From NCBI GenBank assembly GCA_018697195.1, contig CM031857.1, forward strand, positions 98,828,256 through 98,892,255: a DNA stretch of 64,000 nucleotides, in the 5' to 3' direction. The stretch is from Certhia americana. Its lineage: Eukaryota > Chordata > Aves > Passeriformes > Certhiidae. Below, piece after piece: positions 63,418 through 64,000 of the stretch; the stretch's first letter is position 1, and each line of letters begins with the position of its first letter. The notes under the pieces are model-generated. The model did not search any database. It was not told the DNA's origin and saw only the letters and a list, made by a program, of their open reading frames with translations. The translations under genes and the position numbers were made by a program.

Positions 63418-63875
63418 TGTCCTGGTTTGGGAAGGGCACTCCCCAATACAGTATTCCCACTAAAAAGAAAACAAGAAGCCACTCCGCTCCTCCCCCACTC
63501 TGGTGGGGGACAAAAGGCAGAGATTGTGGATTGAGATAAGAAGTTACTAGAAACAGCAACAGATAAGAAAATGAAGAGTACCAGTAACAACACTAATAAA
63601 AAATGTGTATAAAGAGAGGGTCATTTACAGGCAAAAATGCTCACCAAGCCCAGGATAGTGAAACAATGGCGGACACCCTCCACAAGTCACACTTTCCCCC
63701 CCACAACTGGCAAGCCATGCCCACCCTCCTCCCAGAAGCAGGAGTCCCTTACTTTCACCCCTGACAGTGATGTGTGTGGTATAGAAGAGAACCCAGACAC
63801 ACCCACAGGGCTCCAGGCTCTGCCCCTCATGGCTATTGCAAAGAAAATACCTCTGTCCTGGCCAAAACCAGGACA
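63418..63875 (+). mobile_element. TGTCC...GGACA-bounded element, probable solo LTR
   Basis: A 458-bp unit starts TGTCCTGGTTTGG and ends CCAAAACCAGGACA, which are reverse complements apart from one extra A. The flanking pentamers TCCAC and TCCTC match at four of five positions, a plausible decayed 5-bp target-site duplication of the kind made by ERVL-type elements. A TATA box-like TATAAAG lies at 63608-63614, giving a U3-like left part. The terminal CA, the internal TATA box and the absence of coding capacity fit a solo LTR on the plus strand. I recall avian ERV LTRs that begin TGTCCTGGTTT, but the family name is not certain. A non-autonomous DNA transposon with 13-14 bp inverted ends is the alternative. 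No viral gene is present. Confidence 0.55.
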
Positions 63876-64000
63876 TCCTCATCGGCCTCTTCTCAGGAGT
63901 CCTGCACAGGGAGCCCAGTTAGCAGGCTAGAGGAACAACTAATGAACAAAGATGCTACACTTCCAAGTAACTGGTAGGGTTTCTTTGATTTTTTTTCAAC
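63876..64000. other. Unique sequence at window end
   Basis: About 125 bp of flanking sequence after the LTR-like element. Nothing recognised. Confidence 0.5.

Noticed and set aside
1..64000. CRISPR arrays, prokaryotic operons, phage or a novel defence system
   Set aside because: No regularly spaced direct repeats, no dense coding, no ribosome-binding sites. CR1 and SINE insertions show a bird nuclear genome.

Overview
The window is non-coding DNA from a bird nucleus, most probably a songbird (passerine). The evidence is its interspersed repeats. At least seven truncated CR1 LINE copies are recognisable by their avian 3' ends. There is also a short SINE with a tRNA-Ile-derived head and a CR1-type tail, the architecture I recall for the zebra-finch family TguSINE1. 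CpG is scarce except in one short island, and introns or intergenic spacer would explain the rest. I found no protein-coding exon I can defend, no functional RNA gene, no CRISPR array and nothing prokaryotic. Open frames here are short and look like chance frames or repeat and homopolymer translations.

Layout: 1-6170 is unique sequence with a long A tract. 6175-9170 is the most unusual non-repeat segment: a loose CpG cluster (about 6175-6445), a true short CpG island (about 8336-8610) and a flank with a perfect hairpin. 9170-22840 is unique sequence holding a (TA)n(TG)n microsatellite, two exact tandem duplications (one carrying two octamer motifs) and an enhancer-like block near 17.7 kb. A decayed CR1 lies at 22.8-23.1 kb. 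An enhancer-like block with a repeated TAAT-GATA module lies at about 25.2 kb. 33.3-34.5 kb is a repeat cluster: a 170-bp tract almost purely A and C, a CR1 on the minus strand, then the SINE on the plus strand. Further CR1 copies lie at 43.9, 47.8, 50.7, 56.7 and 62.1 kb. The window ends with a 458-bp TGTCC...GGACA-bounded element at 63.4-63.9 kb that looks like a solo LTR.

All the CR1 copies lack their 5' part and most keep a recognisable 3' end, as expected for target-primed retrotransposition followed by decay. The SINE tail resembles the end of the CR1 copies at 33.7 and 56.7 kb, so both a parasite and a relative of its likely enzyme donor are visible here. No previously undescribed biological system is evident. 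The points most worth checking are the CpG island with a possible first exon, the two enhancer-like blocks, the SINE/CR1 pair, the A/C-only tract, the G-quadruplex motif and the terminal LTR-like element.
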